From Malurus cyaneus samueli (Eukaryota > Chordata > Aves > Passeriformes > Maluridae): a stretch of DNA of 64,000 nt. This document shows, in pieces, positions 10,641 to 22,324 of the stretch; positions within the stretch are counted from its first letter, which is position 1, and the number at the start of each line of letters is the position of its first letter. The notes under the pieces are model-generated. The model did not search any database, had not been told where the DNA came from, and saw only the letters and a list, made by a program, of their open reading frames with translations. The position numbers were made by a program, and so were the translations under genes. The DNA lies in the NCBI GenBank assembly GCA_009741485.1, contig VKON01002321.1, positions 166,815-230,814 on the forward strand, read 5' to 3'.

Positions 10641-13283
10641 TTCTACAGGCTATCCACGTACTTTATGTTCATAACAGTTTCCTCATGGATGGGATGAGGA
10701 CAAGAGAGAGTGCGTACTATTATGTGTACAAAACCCCTCAGCTCCCTGGCATCACTCCTGGGTTAGTTGAGAAAGCGAGTCCTCAAGATAGAGGGTAAGA
10801 TCCACCACTACCACACCAGGGAACCAGTGGTGCTCATTTTGTGTCATTATATATGCTGCGCTGTCCCAGCTCCTGCCTCTCCTTGGATTAGGTTTATTAC
10901 TTGCTGTTCTGAGCGCTTTGTCCTCCATGCGTGAAGAAAGATCGTATCTTCGAGCGAAGTATATTTCAAAAATTTTGACCGTTATCCTCTCGCAGCCCTA
11001 GGGGTGTATGTTCGACCAGTGGGGGCAGGATAACTCTACTCTTGCCATATTCTTAATACGTATCTCCACCCACAAACCACCCAGCTTCTCATTTTGAGTG
11101 TCATTACATGTTTAGCGCTCTTGTTCCCCATGCTCCTGGCGTGCGTGAATAAGAAGATTACGTCTGTTGTTGGTTCGCTGTTCCTTCCAAGATGGTCAGG
11201 TCTTCCTATTTTCTATCATACATTCAAGTTGTCCCTTGGTTAACATTTCCATCCAGCCTCCCACAGCTACAACTCCGTTTTGAAGCAATATGTGTACTCT
11301 ATTTTTCTCTTAGTGCATCCATGCCCTTGATATATGGATTGGATTACAGGGTCAATCTTACTTTGACGAAATTCTAATTGGCTCTTAAGTCCTCACGTCT
11401 TTTTATAAAATAAGGAGTTTCTTCATTTTGCTCCACTTTCCTTCAAAATCTCACCCTGGGTGAGTTATTTGTGGAGAGTATCTGTGTTTATTCTGAGCCC
11501 TTAGCGCTCCATTCCATTTAGTGATATATATTTTGAGTCTCTTTTGGCCTTCCTCCAAGCCCATCTCTGTTTTAGGTCTCATTTTGCCCTTTTTCCTCCC
11601 ATCATGGGTTTATTTTCGGCTTCAGCCTCTATTGTGCTCTGCTCCTGCTTCCATATTACTCTACAGGCCACTAGCCCATTTTTTCGCTGGTTTGTCCAAT
11701 GAGCTTGCGCACCAGCGAATCTTACACTCTGTGCCTCTCGGCTGATTGAAACCAAAACAGTGAGGTGGATAATCTCTTAGCAGTGAGAGATCCACCATTT
11801 TTGGGGTACTGTCTCTTTAGTAACGAACTGGGCTATACAGACAGGGCACAACACAGTGCCTGCGTTGAGAGCCGAGCTGGCGCATGCGGCCAGACGGAGC
11901 CTGCCTGTTACAAACACAGTTTTCTGCACAAAGGGAGGACACACTCGTGTGGGACAGTAATTGGGGCTCCTCTCCAGCCCTACAGAGCTGGGCTTTGAGC
12001 TGAGCTGCAGCAAAGTTCCACAATTCCAGCCTAGCAACAACACAGCGCAGACGCAGTACGATCTTTACAAGTGCCGAGATGGCTCTATAATATCCGCGCC
12101 CCTACTCAAGCGGATGGCTTCCTCATTCAAAGGAAGTGGATCTACCATGAGACATCCACAAGGTAACTCGAATGCCAGTTTCCTGTTTAGTATTATTATT
12201 ATTTAAAAAATCCAGGTGTTATCCCTTTTCAATGGTCAATAAAGTATTTTTACACAGATTTAACCCACACGCTCGAGCCCAGTGCACGTTTCTATTTGCT
12301 TTATTTTATTGACCTTAATTTTAATCCATCTGTTTGTCTTGATTATAATATCTTAAATTATTCATGAGATCTTAGATGATGTCGTAGCTTGATGATTTTA
12401 ATAAATTGTTAGCATGCATTCTTATAAACTCTTACCACTTCCTACCAAAGGGGGATAGAAAAGGAAACAACCATGAGTGAGCGAGGAAGAACAGAGAACT
12501 GGAGAGAGCGGTCCAACAAGCGACACCCCGGAGTGCCAATATTGCTAAGAGCCAGAATTGTTTATCTGCGCCATTGTAGCGCTCGCGGCACTCAGGTCAT
12601 CTGACTTTTGTCACCACAAGCATCCGGTGGTACGTGGTAATCCCCGTTTGGGGGTTTGGCTTTGACACGCTGTACGCGGGCTCGTCGCTGGAGGAAGCGA
12701 GCTTGCGCGCCTTTCGGCGAGTGTTGCCGGGGATACTTCCTAGTAGCGTGCCGCAGCGGGGAAGATTTTTTCTACAATCTAAGCTTGCATTAGTCTCTGA
12801 GTTCCGTGCACAAAGACATGAATCCTAGCGCACCAGTGTCGCTTCCCCGTCAGCCCGGGCCACTGCAGGAAATACAGAGAGAAAACACACCGTAACGTTT
12901 CAGATTTAACAACCAGGGAAATCTCACCGGGGTGATATTTTTGGGCACCCAACTCGCCCGTGCGCCTCAATGGGCACAACTAACAGCATATGTAGTATCG
13001 ATGCTAGCTTGCTGTTCTTGGGCAGTGCTGTGTGCTGGGCGGGGCACTGCCAGGATACACGTCTGCAGCTGGCTGCTTGCGGGGCCCACGTGGACAGCGT
13101 GGCTTGTTCTGCTAGGTCTTGTTCTCCCCTTAATTTTGTTTGCTCCGTCTTTTTTTTTGTGTGAGAGCAATAACCTTGATGGTTGTTGGCTCCAAGAGGG
13201 AGTCAAGCTGCTCTTTTCCCACATAGCGTGCGAAATCTGGCGACGAGAGGGTATTATCAATCAAAAATTAGAGGAGGTAAATA
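10641..13283. other. Garbled, insertion-rich copy of flanking sequence
   Basis: Much of this stretch is a noisy version of neighbouring DNA. Positions ~11,530-11,700 match the reverse complement of ~9,770-9,870. Positions ~11,880-12,945 match 13,390-14,010 in direct orientation, but are stretched by many inserted bases. Shared islands include the ctccagccctacagagctgg stretch (~11,970 and ~13,470) and the aaatctcaccggggtga stretch (~12,918 and ~13,990). From 10,700 to 11,450 I can align nothing with confidence. The insertion excess is more like an uncorrected single-molecule read than natural divergence. Confidence 0.65.
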
Positions 13284-14620
13284 ATTTGCCCTTTCCTCCA
13301 GCCCAGCTCCATTTTGGTCGTGGCCCCGCTGAACAGGAGGGATCTGAGCAATATTTGGGTCTCTTTAGTGACACATCTCAGCAGGCACCAAGCCCCTCGT
13401 TGGAGCAGCGGCCATCCCGCTGTACAAACACAGTTTTGGAAGGGGATTTGGGGTCAGGAATGGGGCTCCTCTCCAGCCCTACAGAGCTGGGCTTTGAGCT
13501 GAGCTGGAGTTCCATAGGTTGGGTGCCAATATTGCCCCTCGCTGTCCCCTCAGTGTCACCATGAACTCAGATAATGCCAGTTTCTGTTTTTATTATTATT
13601 ATTAAAATAATCCAGTTTATTCCTTTTCATTTCATTATTTCATACATCATTATTATTTATTTTATTATTTGTTTATTATTAGAATCAATTAGTTGATTAT
13701 TAAAACTGTGCCAGAGCCAGCAGCTCCAGCGGCACCCTGAGTGCCATTTGTGCATCTCTGCCATGCCCTGGTCACTGTTTTGTCACCAAGGACTCGTCTT
13801 TGTCCCCTTTTGGGGTTCTTTGACACTCGGGGTTTTGCTGGAGCTGGTGGGATTTTGGGGGGATACTTCAGGACCTGCCCAGGGGGGATTTTCTTTCTGG
13901 TGCATTTCTGGTGAGTTCCTCACAAAGACATGAATCAGGCACAGGGGGCACTGCAGAAATACAGAAAGTGAACGTCAGATTTAACAACATGGAAATCTCA
14001 CCGGGGTGAATTGACAACAAATTATTGGGGTTTCTTATCAGATCAGCTCAGATTGGGGTCATTATCAGATCAAAATAACCTAGTGGCTGTAGGTGAGGCC
14101 AGTCAATGGCAGGTGAGGTGGTAAATTTTGTTTTAATTTATTTTTTTAAAATTTTTTTTGTTCTCCTCTGGACTGCCCTTTTAGCGTGTTAAAACAAAGC
14201 ACGAAGGGGTCATTACTGCACCTATGACAACGGATTTTTTTTCTTTTTTCCCCTCCTCCTGCTCTAATGGGCTGCAGGTGTTTCACAGCCAGCCCAGCCT
14301 AATCAGGACAGACTTTCTGGCCACTGGCCAAAATTATAAAACTGTCCAGGGAGAGAAGAAAAGAAAAGAAAAAGGGGTGGGGGAGTGGGAAGGAAAATAA
14401 AAAAAAAAACCCTAAAGCAAGCGAGGGAGTCACTCCATGCTGAGATTTTGTACTTTTGTGTCTCCTGAAGTGAATACATCGAGAATCAAAGGTTTGAAAA
14501 GTCATTCAGGGCTGTCCAAAGGAGAGGGGGAACCATCTGCACGCTGGGATGGGGCTCAGTGCTCCCAGCGGTGCCGGGGTAACCCTGGAACAGCTCCACA
14601 GCAGCTACAGCAGCACTGGA
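13284..14620. repeat. Inverted repeat C, right arm (C2)
   Basis: Reverse complement of 8,468-9,788 with numerous indels. It begins at tttgccctttcctccagccc and runs into the inverted minisatellite at 14,621. No coding sequence. Confidence 0.85.
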
Positions 14621-15215
14621 GGGGTTTGGGATCATGGAAGGGTTTGGGATCATGGAGGGGTGTGGGATCATGGAGAGGTTTGGGATCATGGTGGGGTTTG
14701 GGATCCTGGCAGAGTGTGGGATCCTGATGGGGTTTGGGATCCTGAAGGAGTTTGGGATCCTTGTGGGATTTGGGATCCTGGCAGGGTTTGGGATTACGGC
14801 AGGGTTTGGGATCCTGGCAGAGTATGGGATCCTGATGGGTTTGGGATCCTGATGGGTTTGGGACCTGCAGGGTTGGGATCCTGATGGAGTTTGGGATCCT
14901 GATCGGGGTTTTGGGGATCCTGGCAGGTCTTGGGGATCCTGATATGGATCTGCAGGGTTTGGGACCTGGCAGAGTTGGGATCGATGCAGTTTTGGTCCGA
15001 TGGGTTTGGGATCTGGCAGGATGTGGGATCCTGATGGTTTGGGATCTTGGAGGGGTTTGGGATCCTGATGGAGTTTGGGATCCTGATGGGTTTGGGATCC
15101 TGGCAGGGTCTGGGATCCTGATGAGTTTTGGATCCTGATGGGTTTGGGATCCTGATGGGTTTGGGATCCTGATGGGGTTTGGGATCCTGGCTGGTTTAGG
15201 ATCCTGATGGGGTCT
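14621..15215. repeat. Minisatellite, inverted and longer copy of the 8,071 array
   Basis: Tandem units of ggtttgggatcctgatgg and ggtttgggatcctggcag, about 30 copies, against roughly 20 in the left arm. The first ~230 bp mirror the left array closely. Beyond that the array continues with extra units and irregular spacing. Open frames across it are repeat artefacts. Confidence 0.92.
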
Positions 15216-15594
15216 GGGCACTTTCCTGCCGGGATAACAATCAGGACCCAGCCCTGGATCTGCATCTCCATAGTGACGGCTCCTGTGCTCCAGAGCTGCC
15301 AGGCAATCGCTGTGGCCTCGTCCAGCGGTGATTAATTAATGCCTTTTCAGCAAAATTAGCGCTGCACAGACGAGGCAGAGCTCTGCAGCTCCGCTCCCAC
15401 CATTCTGGATTTCAGTGGGGTGGTTTGGCTGCGAGCCCCTGGTGTCTCCTGGGGGCTGGGGAGCAAAAATCAATTTTGTAGGGTGGCAGTTCCCTGTGCC
15501 CCAGCTCCTGGGGCTCTCTGGGGAGGTTGGGCTGGGCTCAGACCTGCCAGGGGCTGCCTTGGGGGTGGGAGCCGAGGAGCAGCCAGGATCAGCA
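15216..15594. other. Unassigned non-coding sequence
   Basis: GC-rich stretch with no recognised gene or repeat family. Confidence 0.5.
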
Positions 15595-16065
15595 CGGGGA
15601 AAAGGGGATCTGAGGCTCTGAATGGATGGAGAAGAGGACAAAGCTGGATCTGAGGCTCTGGGGGATGGAAATTGGGGAAAAGCTGGGTCTAACGCTCTGA
15701 ATGGATGGAGAATCAGGGAAAGCTGGGTCTGAGACTCTGAATGGATGGCAATTGGGGAAAATGGGATCTGAGGCTCTGGGGGGGATAGAAATCGGGGAAG
15801 AGCAGGATCTGAGGCTCTGTCAGGCTGGAAATTGGGGAAAATCTGGGTCTGTGGCCCTGAATGGAAGGAAAAATGGGGGAAAACAGGATCTGAGGGTCTG
15901 GGTGAATGGAAATTGGAGAAAAGCTGGGTTTAACACTCTGAATCGATGGAGAACCAGGGAAAGCTGGGTCTGAGGCTCTGAATGGCTGGAGCAGAGGGAA
16001 AAGCTGGGCATGATGGCTAGATGGAAATCAAGGAAAAGTGGGATTTGAGGCTCTGGCTGGCTCAG
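15595..16065. repeat. Minisatellite, ~40 bp units
   Basis: About eleven diverged units carrying gctgggtctgaggctctg followed by aatggatggag or ggggatggaaattgggg variants. Non-coding. Confidence 0.88.
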
Positions 16066-16806
16066 AGCAGTTGGTTTGACTTGCCCTGAGGCTCTGGGGC
16101 TGATGCTGAGAGATGGAGCCTCCAGAAGAGCCTCTGGGGACCCCCCTCACCTTCAGCTTCCCCTTTAGGCAGGTCCTGAAGGTGAGTGAGATGTGCCTGA
16201 GCCTCAGGGCACATCCATGGGAACACTGCGGGTTTAGGGTCCAAACACCACAACAATGAACACAGCAGAGGTGATTGAATTCCCTGGATCCCACAGGACA
16301 GATCCCAACCACGAATTCGTTCAGAGCCAGGATTTGGATCAGGTCAGGAGCTTTGTTTTACCCAGATTTGTTCAGAGCCAGGATTTGGTTCAGGCCAAAA
16401 GCTTTGTTTATTTGATTTATGTTTTTTTGGATGCTTAGCAGGGGAAAAAAATATTAAAACAACCAACAAAACAAGCCATGGATGATCGATATTAATTATT
16501 TTCATTTCAGATCTGCTTTTGGCGGCGGGGTGAGGAGGGAATGCCGTGGCCAAGGAGGGATTACCAAGGTCCAAGGGAACACAAGTTCTGAGTGTCACCT
16601 CCACCCCAGGTCAGTGCCTTCTCCCTGGATTCACTGCCAGAGCTCTGAGGAGCAGCCCTGAGAACTCACATTTGCTGATGCTTTTGAGGGTGTTCAGAAC
16701 AGCACCGTGGAAATTCCCTTGTATCAGGAATTACCCCTGAAATGGTTCAATAAATTGTATTAGATCAATTCTCTTAGTACAGGAAGCAAACGGCTGATGA
16801 AGTTTC
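16066..16806. other. Unassigned sequence, possible 3' UTR on the minus strand
   Basis: No repeat family recognised. A minus-strand AATAAA hexamer lies at 16,407-16,412, about 400 bp past the stop codon of the candidate exon at 16,819. It could serve as that gene's poly(A) signal; this is inference. Confidence 0.35.
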
Positions 16807-16818
16807 AGAAAGTGCTTT

Positions 16819-16911
16819 TTAATCAGGCAGTTTTGAATTTTCTGATTTTCTTTTTGCGTTTTGTAGTTGGTTGGAAAGGTCTGTGAGCTCCAGCTCGTTG
16901 TTTGCACACCT
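16819..16911 (-). CDS. Candidate terminal coding exon, coiled-coil C-terminus, gene unidentified
   Basis: On the minus strand a strong acceptor (TTGTTTGTATTTTCAG, AG at 16,913-16,912) is followed by 30 codons and a TAA stop at 16,821-16,819. The peptide begins RCANNELELTDLSNQL and ends KRKSENSKLPD. It is highly polar and helix-prone, with an ExxLTxLxxxL pattern as in coiled-coil C-termini. That makes it the most protein-like open stretch outside PTPRF. The open frame also runs upstream through the presumed intron to 17,109, but that part (proline- and tryptophan-rich) looks non-coding. I do not recognise the family and found no upstream exon of the same gene. It could be a chance open frame behind a chance acceptor. 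Confidence 0.4.
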   Translation of the reverse strand, partial: RCANNELELTDLSNQLQNAKRKSENSKLPD

Positions 16912-17559
16912 CTGAAAATACAAACAACAGTGGCAATGAACAGAAGCTCCCCAAAACCTTTCAGAAATCCCTGGATTCTTTAATTCTCCACCACTTGGAG
17001 CACCGTGTGCTCTGATTTCTGGCTCTGGATGCCAGCAGAGCTTTGGGAGCTGCCGTGGCGATGGGACGCAGAACCAGCCGGATTTGGGGTGGCAGGGATG
17101 TGACTTCATGCTCTTTTCTCCTCGAGCTTATCTGAGGGGAGGAAACCGTGGGCCTTATCTTCTTTTCTGAGTGGAAAAACTGATCTCAGTGTTTGGAGCT
17201 GCTGCAGCAGCGGGCGCCGGGTTAGACCCGACCAAACCCCGCAATCTGACTGAGCCTAATTAGAAACCTCCCAGCACTCAGAGGTGGATTTCGAGACGAT
17301 GATGAGCTGCCAAAACACATTAGTGAGAGGTGGGATTGGGATGAGCGTTTTCCTCATCCCAATTAGTGAGAGGTGGGATTGGTTTGGCGTTTTCCTGTTT
17401 GGTGGCAGCGACAGGAGGCTCCGGGTGGAGTCAGCACCAGCCTGGCTGAGCTCAGCTCAACTGCCTTGGGGTGTTTGACTCCAAATTCGGCACCCAGAGC
17501 TCCCAGGGTGGGTGAGGTGGGTGGACTGAGGGTGCTGCTGATCTTAGAATTTCATGTTG
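16912..17559. other. Unassigned non-coding sequence
   Basis: A short direct duplication (agtgagaggtgggattggg) occurs twice near 17,322 and 17,363. Nothing else recognised. Confidence 0.5.
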
Positions 17560-17770
17560 TTCAGTTTTAGGTGAAAGCAGGAGAGATTTAGGGGTTTTTT
17601 AGTCACAGGTGAGGCTGCCCAGGGAAGCTGTGGCTGCTCCATCACTGGAAGTGTCCAAGGCCAGGCTGGACAGGCATTGGAGCACCCTGGGACAGTGGGA
17701 GGTGTCCCTGGCATGGCAGGGGTGGACGGGATGGCGTTTTTAAAGGTTCCCTGTCCACCCCAAATCACGG
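17560..17770 (+). mobile_element. CR1 LINE fragment, 3' part
   Basis: Sense-strand CR1 3' sequence: gaggctgcccagggaagctg, then gtgtccaaggccaggctgg, then the ggtgtccctggcatggcagg stretch. It has no reverse transcriptase frame, so it is a dead 5'-truncated copy of about 200 bp. Confidence 0.85.
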
Positions 17771-19980
17771 CTGTAATTCAATGAGGACAGCCTAGAGCCC
17801 CAGGCTGTCAGAAATCCTGCACTGCAGTCTGCCCAGCCCTGAATCCGGCTGGATTGTCTGAGGGCAATCAGACAATTGGGGGTTGGGGGTTTACAGAGCT
17901 GAGGGAGGGCACTGTGCTGTGTTTTTTACACATTTCTCTCCAGGATTTGTTTCACCCTGAGGCAGTGCTGTGTCCCTGTGCTCTGCCCCGTGCCCAGGGC
18001 AGTGTTGGATGGGGTTGGGGGAGCTGTGCCCTCCTGGTGCCAAAGCCCAGCGCTGGTTTCTGCCAGGACCCACCACAACCCTCCCCAACAGGTTCAGTCC
18101 AGCAGGTGCTGTGCCCACCAGGCCATGCCAATTCTCCTCCTGCTGCTTCCTCTGAGTTCCAGCATTCATCTTTGCTGTGCTGCTGTTCACAATCCCCGTG
18201 CCTTGTTTGCTGTTCCCCCGGCGCCGGCGTTTCCCGTTTCCCGAGCACGGAGCTGAGCTGCCCCTTACAGGTCCCCTTCCCTTCCCCGTCCCTGCGAGCA
18301 CATGATGAGAGGTTTGAGGCTGAGCAGACAGCTGGTACAGCCTCCCAGGGCAGCCTCTGGGGCTGTTTGTGGCCAAATCCAATCTGATTCCTTTCCAAAG
18401 GCTGCTCAGTCTGTAAAACCAGACCAGGTGACTTTGGCCGGGCTCATTCCTGAAATACCAGCGAGGAGCAAAAAAGCCTTTTGGGCTTGGGTCTTTTAAG
18501 AGTAGGAGTTCATCGAGCTGGGATGTTGGGATTTTTTTGGTTTGTTTTTTTTTTTATTTTTTTTTTTTTTTTTCCCCCTGAAGCATTTGAATCTCCCCAT
18601 TTGCTTTCCAGATAGAAAACTGACCTTGCTTGGACTGGTCTCTCGTCTCAGACCTGATTTATTGCATCTTCTTGCAGGAGAGCTTCAGGATTGCTCAGTG
18701 CCACGCTGCAGCCTCTGAAACCTCCCCTCTAAGGCACATTCCCTGCACTTTGACCTCTCGGGTGTTTCACACAAACCCCCAGCAGCTCAGGCAGGAGGTT
18801 CTGCTCTCCCATTCCTCTCCTAAATTTGCCAAAATATTCAGAGGGGTGAGGGGGAAAGAAAAGCCAAGCAGACCTCACCAGCCAAACTCGTTGAAAGTGT
18901 TCAAAGGCTCTGGTGGCCTCTGAGCTCTGGTTTAGCTCTGCATCCCCGTTCCCTGCCAAGCTTTGTCCTCCATCCTGCCCTTGTTCCCGACAGCGCTGCC
19001 AGGGAGATGGGCCCCGATTTTGGACAGGAGCTCTGCCAACCTTCTGTGCCGGGCATTTTACAAACTTCCCCGCAGCATCTGCTTTGTTTCTGTCCCCGGG
19101 TGCCACTGAATGCTCCTTTTGTGTGCTGGAGGAGCCCCAGATAAAGATGACAGCTCGGTTTGTGGAGAATCCCCCATGCCCCGGTGTCAGGGGTGGTGTC
19201 AGGGATGGTGTTTACATTGCTGTGTCAGCCCCGGCCCTAAAAATGGAACCAGGGAGGGACAGCCTGCCCAGGGCTCTGCTTTAGGGGCTGTAGGGTTGGG
19301 ATGAGCCCTCGGAGCTGTTTGCCCTGCTCGATGCCCCGATGGGCTACCAGAATGTCCCAGGGGCTACCAGCGGTGCGTGAGGTGACAGCAGAGCTGTGTC
19401 CCTGCAGGGTGGTGCTCCTCTGCTGCTCTTTGATGCCTCAAAAAGCCTTTCCATGAGGATTTTTCAGAAAACTCGACCCGTTTCATTCCTGTTTAAGCGC
19501 TAGAAAGGAGCGGTGGTGCCTCCATGGCTCGCTGGATGTGCCCATCCCGGGGGGATCCGCACTGCCCACGCTGCTCTGGACAGTGTTTGGCTGTTTTATC
19601 TCCCTGGGGCTGGGGGAGCCGGGTCCCTGTGCAGAGCTCGGCTGCTCATCACCAGGATTGGGGGCAGGGAGAGGTGGGGAGTGGAAAATCACATCTTTGA
19701 GGGGAAAAAAAATCTCATCTTTGAGGGGACAGCAGGAAACCTGGGCTCGCTCGTGCCCTGGGAATGGCTCAGGACATGGCCAAGTGAGTGTTTCCAGTGT
19801 TTCCTGATCCCCTCTTCTATTTTCCCCTCTTTTTTTAAAAATTCCTTTTTGAAGACCAGGAGGAAAAGCTGCTTAGTAGGGCACTTAGTAGGGAATCCCA
19901 GTATGGGGGATGCCCTTAAAAAATGTCCCTAGGAAGTGTCCCAGGCAGGTGGAACCTTGATCCACCTTGAGATAGCTCAG
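17771..19980. other. Unassigned non-coding sequence
   Basis: GC-moderate sequence with a T homopolymer tract near 18,545-18,575. Several short open frames on both strands show no conserved motif. No gene recognised. Confidence 0.5.
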
Positions 19981-19984
19981 TTGT

Positions 19985-20160
19985 AAAGATTTTCTTTATA
20001 TTCTTTATATTCTCTATCTTTATATTCGCTATATTCTTTACATTCGTTATATCTTTATATTCTTCATGTTCGTTATATTCTTTATATTCTTTATATTTAT
20101 ATTTTTCTTATTTTTCTCCTTTTTCTTCTTTTTATTCTTTTTATTCTTTCCCTTTTTACC
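19985..20160. repeat. T-rich simple repeat, ttctttata units
   Basis: Repeated ttctttatattctttatatt variants grading into a polypyrimidine tract. Low-complexity DNA. Confidence 0.85.
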
Positions 20161-20915
20161 TGGATTTCCACTGACCATCACCTGCTCAGTCCAATCCTTG
20201 CCTCCACCTGGAGAGGTCTCTGCTTGGAGGATATTTCAGTTTGCTGTTTTTGTTTGTTTTATTTTCAGTGGAGAGGCAAATCCAGGTGGAGACTAAACGA
20301 GGTTCTTCGGTGAGGGACAGAGAGCTGGAAGGATTTGTGACAGATAAAAGCCATTTTTGCATCTGGGTGAGAGGGATTTATTGGAGAGGAGAGGTGGGGC
20401 AGGGCAGGATCACAGGTTCAGTGCCTCACACTCCATGTGGATGTCACCCACTGCCATCTCTTATCAAATTTGGGGATCCCTCCCCAGTTTTGGGGATCCA
20501 TAACCCCCACCCTGGGTGCAGGCAGAGCTGAGCTCTCTCACAGGGTGCTCGTGGCACGTTCCAGGTGCTGCAGGGATGGATGGGGTCTGCTCTTTGTGAA
20601 CCAAGAGATGGCCTTTGCGGGCACCTGTGTGCCAGGGACAGCTGAGGGCACCCGGCAGCCTTTGAAAAAGAGCAGCTTTTTTATCCACAGTAGTCCTCAT
20701 GTCCTACTTTCCCTGTCCCTTGGGCCAGCTCCTTCCTAGAGCAGGGCTCTGCAAGCAAAGAGAAGAGAATTGGCTCTTTCAGGGATTATCTGAAAAATCC
20801 GGTATTTCTGCTGCCTTCAGTCTTTTCTGTTTGCTCCAGCTGTCACCTGCTTTGTTCCTCCTGTGCCCCTCATTGAAATGTTGGTGACAATTGGGTGAGG
20901 GATGAGGTGGCAGGG
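20161..20915. other. Unassigned non-coding sequence
   Basis: No gene or known repeat recognised. Confidence 0.45.
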
Positions 20916-21500
20916 TTAGGATTTGGTTTCTGGTTGTGATTTGGATTCTGATATGATTTCATTTCTGGTTGTGATTTAGCTTGGTTTTTGGTTGTGATTT
21001 TGTTTAGTTTCTGGTTGTGATTTCATTTCTGGTTATAATTTAATTTCTGGTTGTAATATGGTTTCTGGTTGTGTTTTGTTTCTGATTGTGCTTTTATTTC
21101 TGGTTATGATTTGGTTTGTGGTTGTGATTTGGTTTCTGATTGTGGTTTCATTTCTGGTTATGATTTCATTTCTGGTTGTAATATGGTTTCTGGTTGTGAT
21201 TTTGTTTCTGATTTTATTTCTGGTTATGATTTAATTCCTGGTTGTGATTTGGTTTCTGGCTGTGATTTGGATTCTGATTCTGATTTCATTTCTGGTCGTG
21301 ATTTAGTTTAGTTTCTGGTTATGATTTGGTTTCAGATTCTGATTTCATTTCTGGTTATAATTTCATTTCTGGCTGTGATTTTGTTTCTGATTGTCATTTC
21401 ATTTCTGGTTATGATTTAATTTCTGGTTATGATTTGGTTTCTGATTGTGATTTCATTTCTGGCTATTTTTAAATTTCTGGTTGTGATTTGTTTTCTGGCT
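20916..21500. repeat. Minisatellite, ~18-19 bp gatttggtttctggttgt units
   Basis: About 30 imperfect tandem units of gatttggtttctggttgt, with gatttcatttctggttat variants alternating. The plus-strand open frame (SGYDLVSGCDF-like) is a repeat artefact. Confidence 0.93.
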
Positions 21501-22320
21501 CTGCTGTGGCAGCTCTGGCTGCTCAGGCACTGATGGGAACCCTCAATGTCTGTGTGAGCCCAGTGCTGCTTCACCAAGGTGGAGAAAAATCCGGATTCAG
21601 CTCCCTCTGGCTTCTGCCACCACTTGAAACCCAGCTCGACCCCAAAAGAACCCAAATTTCACATGCAGCACACACTTCCCTCAGCTCAGCCCGAGCCCAG
21701 CAGTGACACAGCCTCATTCAGAGCCATGAAAACAAATGCAAATCCCCGGGCCGGGGTTTGTTCTGCTGGATTAGCCCATTTTCCCCCCAGATGGATGCAG
21801 GGGCATTTGCAGGTGTTTTCTCTGTGGCAGTCCTGGCACGCAGGGGTTTGGAACAGTGGGAAGGGCGCTGCCAATGATGGGTTTTATTCCAGGATAAAAG
21901 GGTGTGTGCAGAACCCTGACCCTTTGGAGCACATTTCTCCCATCCCTGGCACCTTTCACCACCCCTCCAACCTCCAACCTTGGTGCAGCACTCGAGGATT
22001 GTGGCTCTAAAATAAAGCAGCCCTGCTAGGATGGGCTTTTTTAAATTTTATTTCCTTTTATTTGCTCAGGGGTATAAAAACGGTATCTTTTAACCTGTCA
22101 GCTTGCATTTACAGCACATCTGAGGTTTGAAAGAGGCTGTCCAAAATGAAACCCAAGAGAAATAGGAGCGTGTTAGGAGAGCCAGTAGGCATTGAATGGT
22201 CTCTGTGGTGGCAGAAAAGCCTTAGGCTTCAACTGATTGCTAATTATGTGGCTTTATTCCTTTTTAAGAAAATACCATGCAAGGTTTGTGAAGGAGGTAA
22301 AGTGTGTTAGTCTGTGGAGA
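21501..22320. other. Unassigned non-coding sequence
   Basis: No coding exon or repeat family recognised. An AT-rich part begins near 22,040. Confidence 0.45.
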
Positions 22321-22324
22321 GTTA

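Noticed and set aside
14486..15271. Long minus-strand open frame of about 261 codons rich in IPNP and SGSQ repeats
   Set aside because: It follows the GGATCC minisatellite; both strands and several frames are open. No splice or start context and no known domain.
22250..22305. Zinc-finger or nuclear-receptor-like IPCKVCEGG stretch with a possible gtaaag donor
   Set aside because: Only a few residues match, the following residues do not fit a receptor DNA-binding domain, and no neighbouring exon is present.
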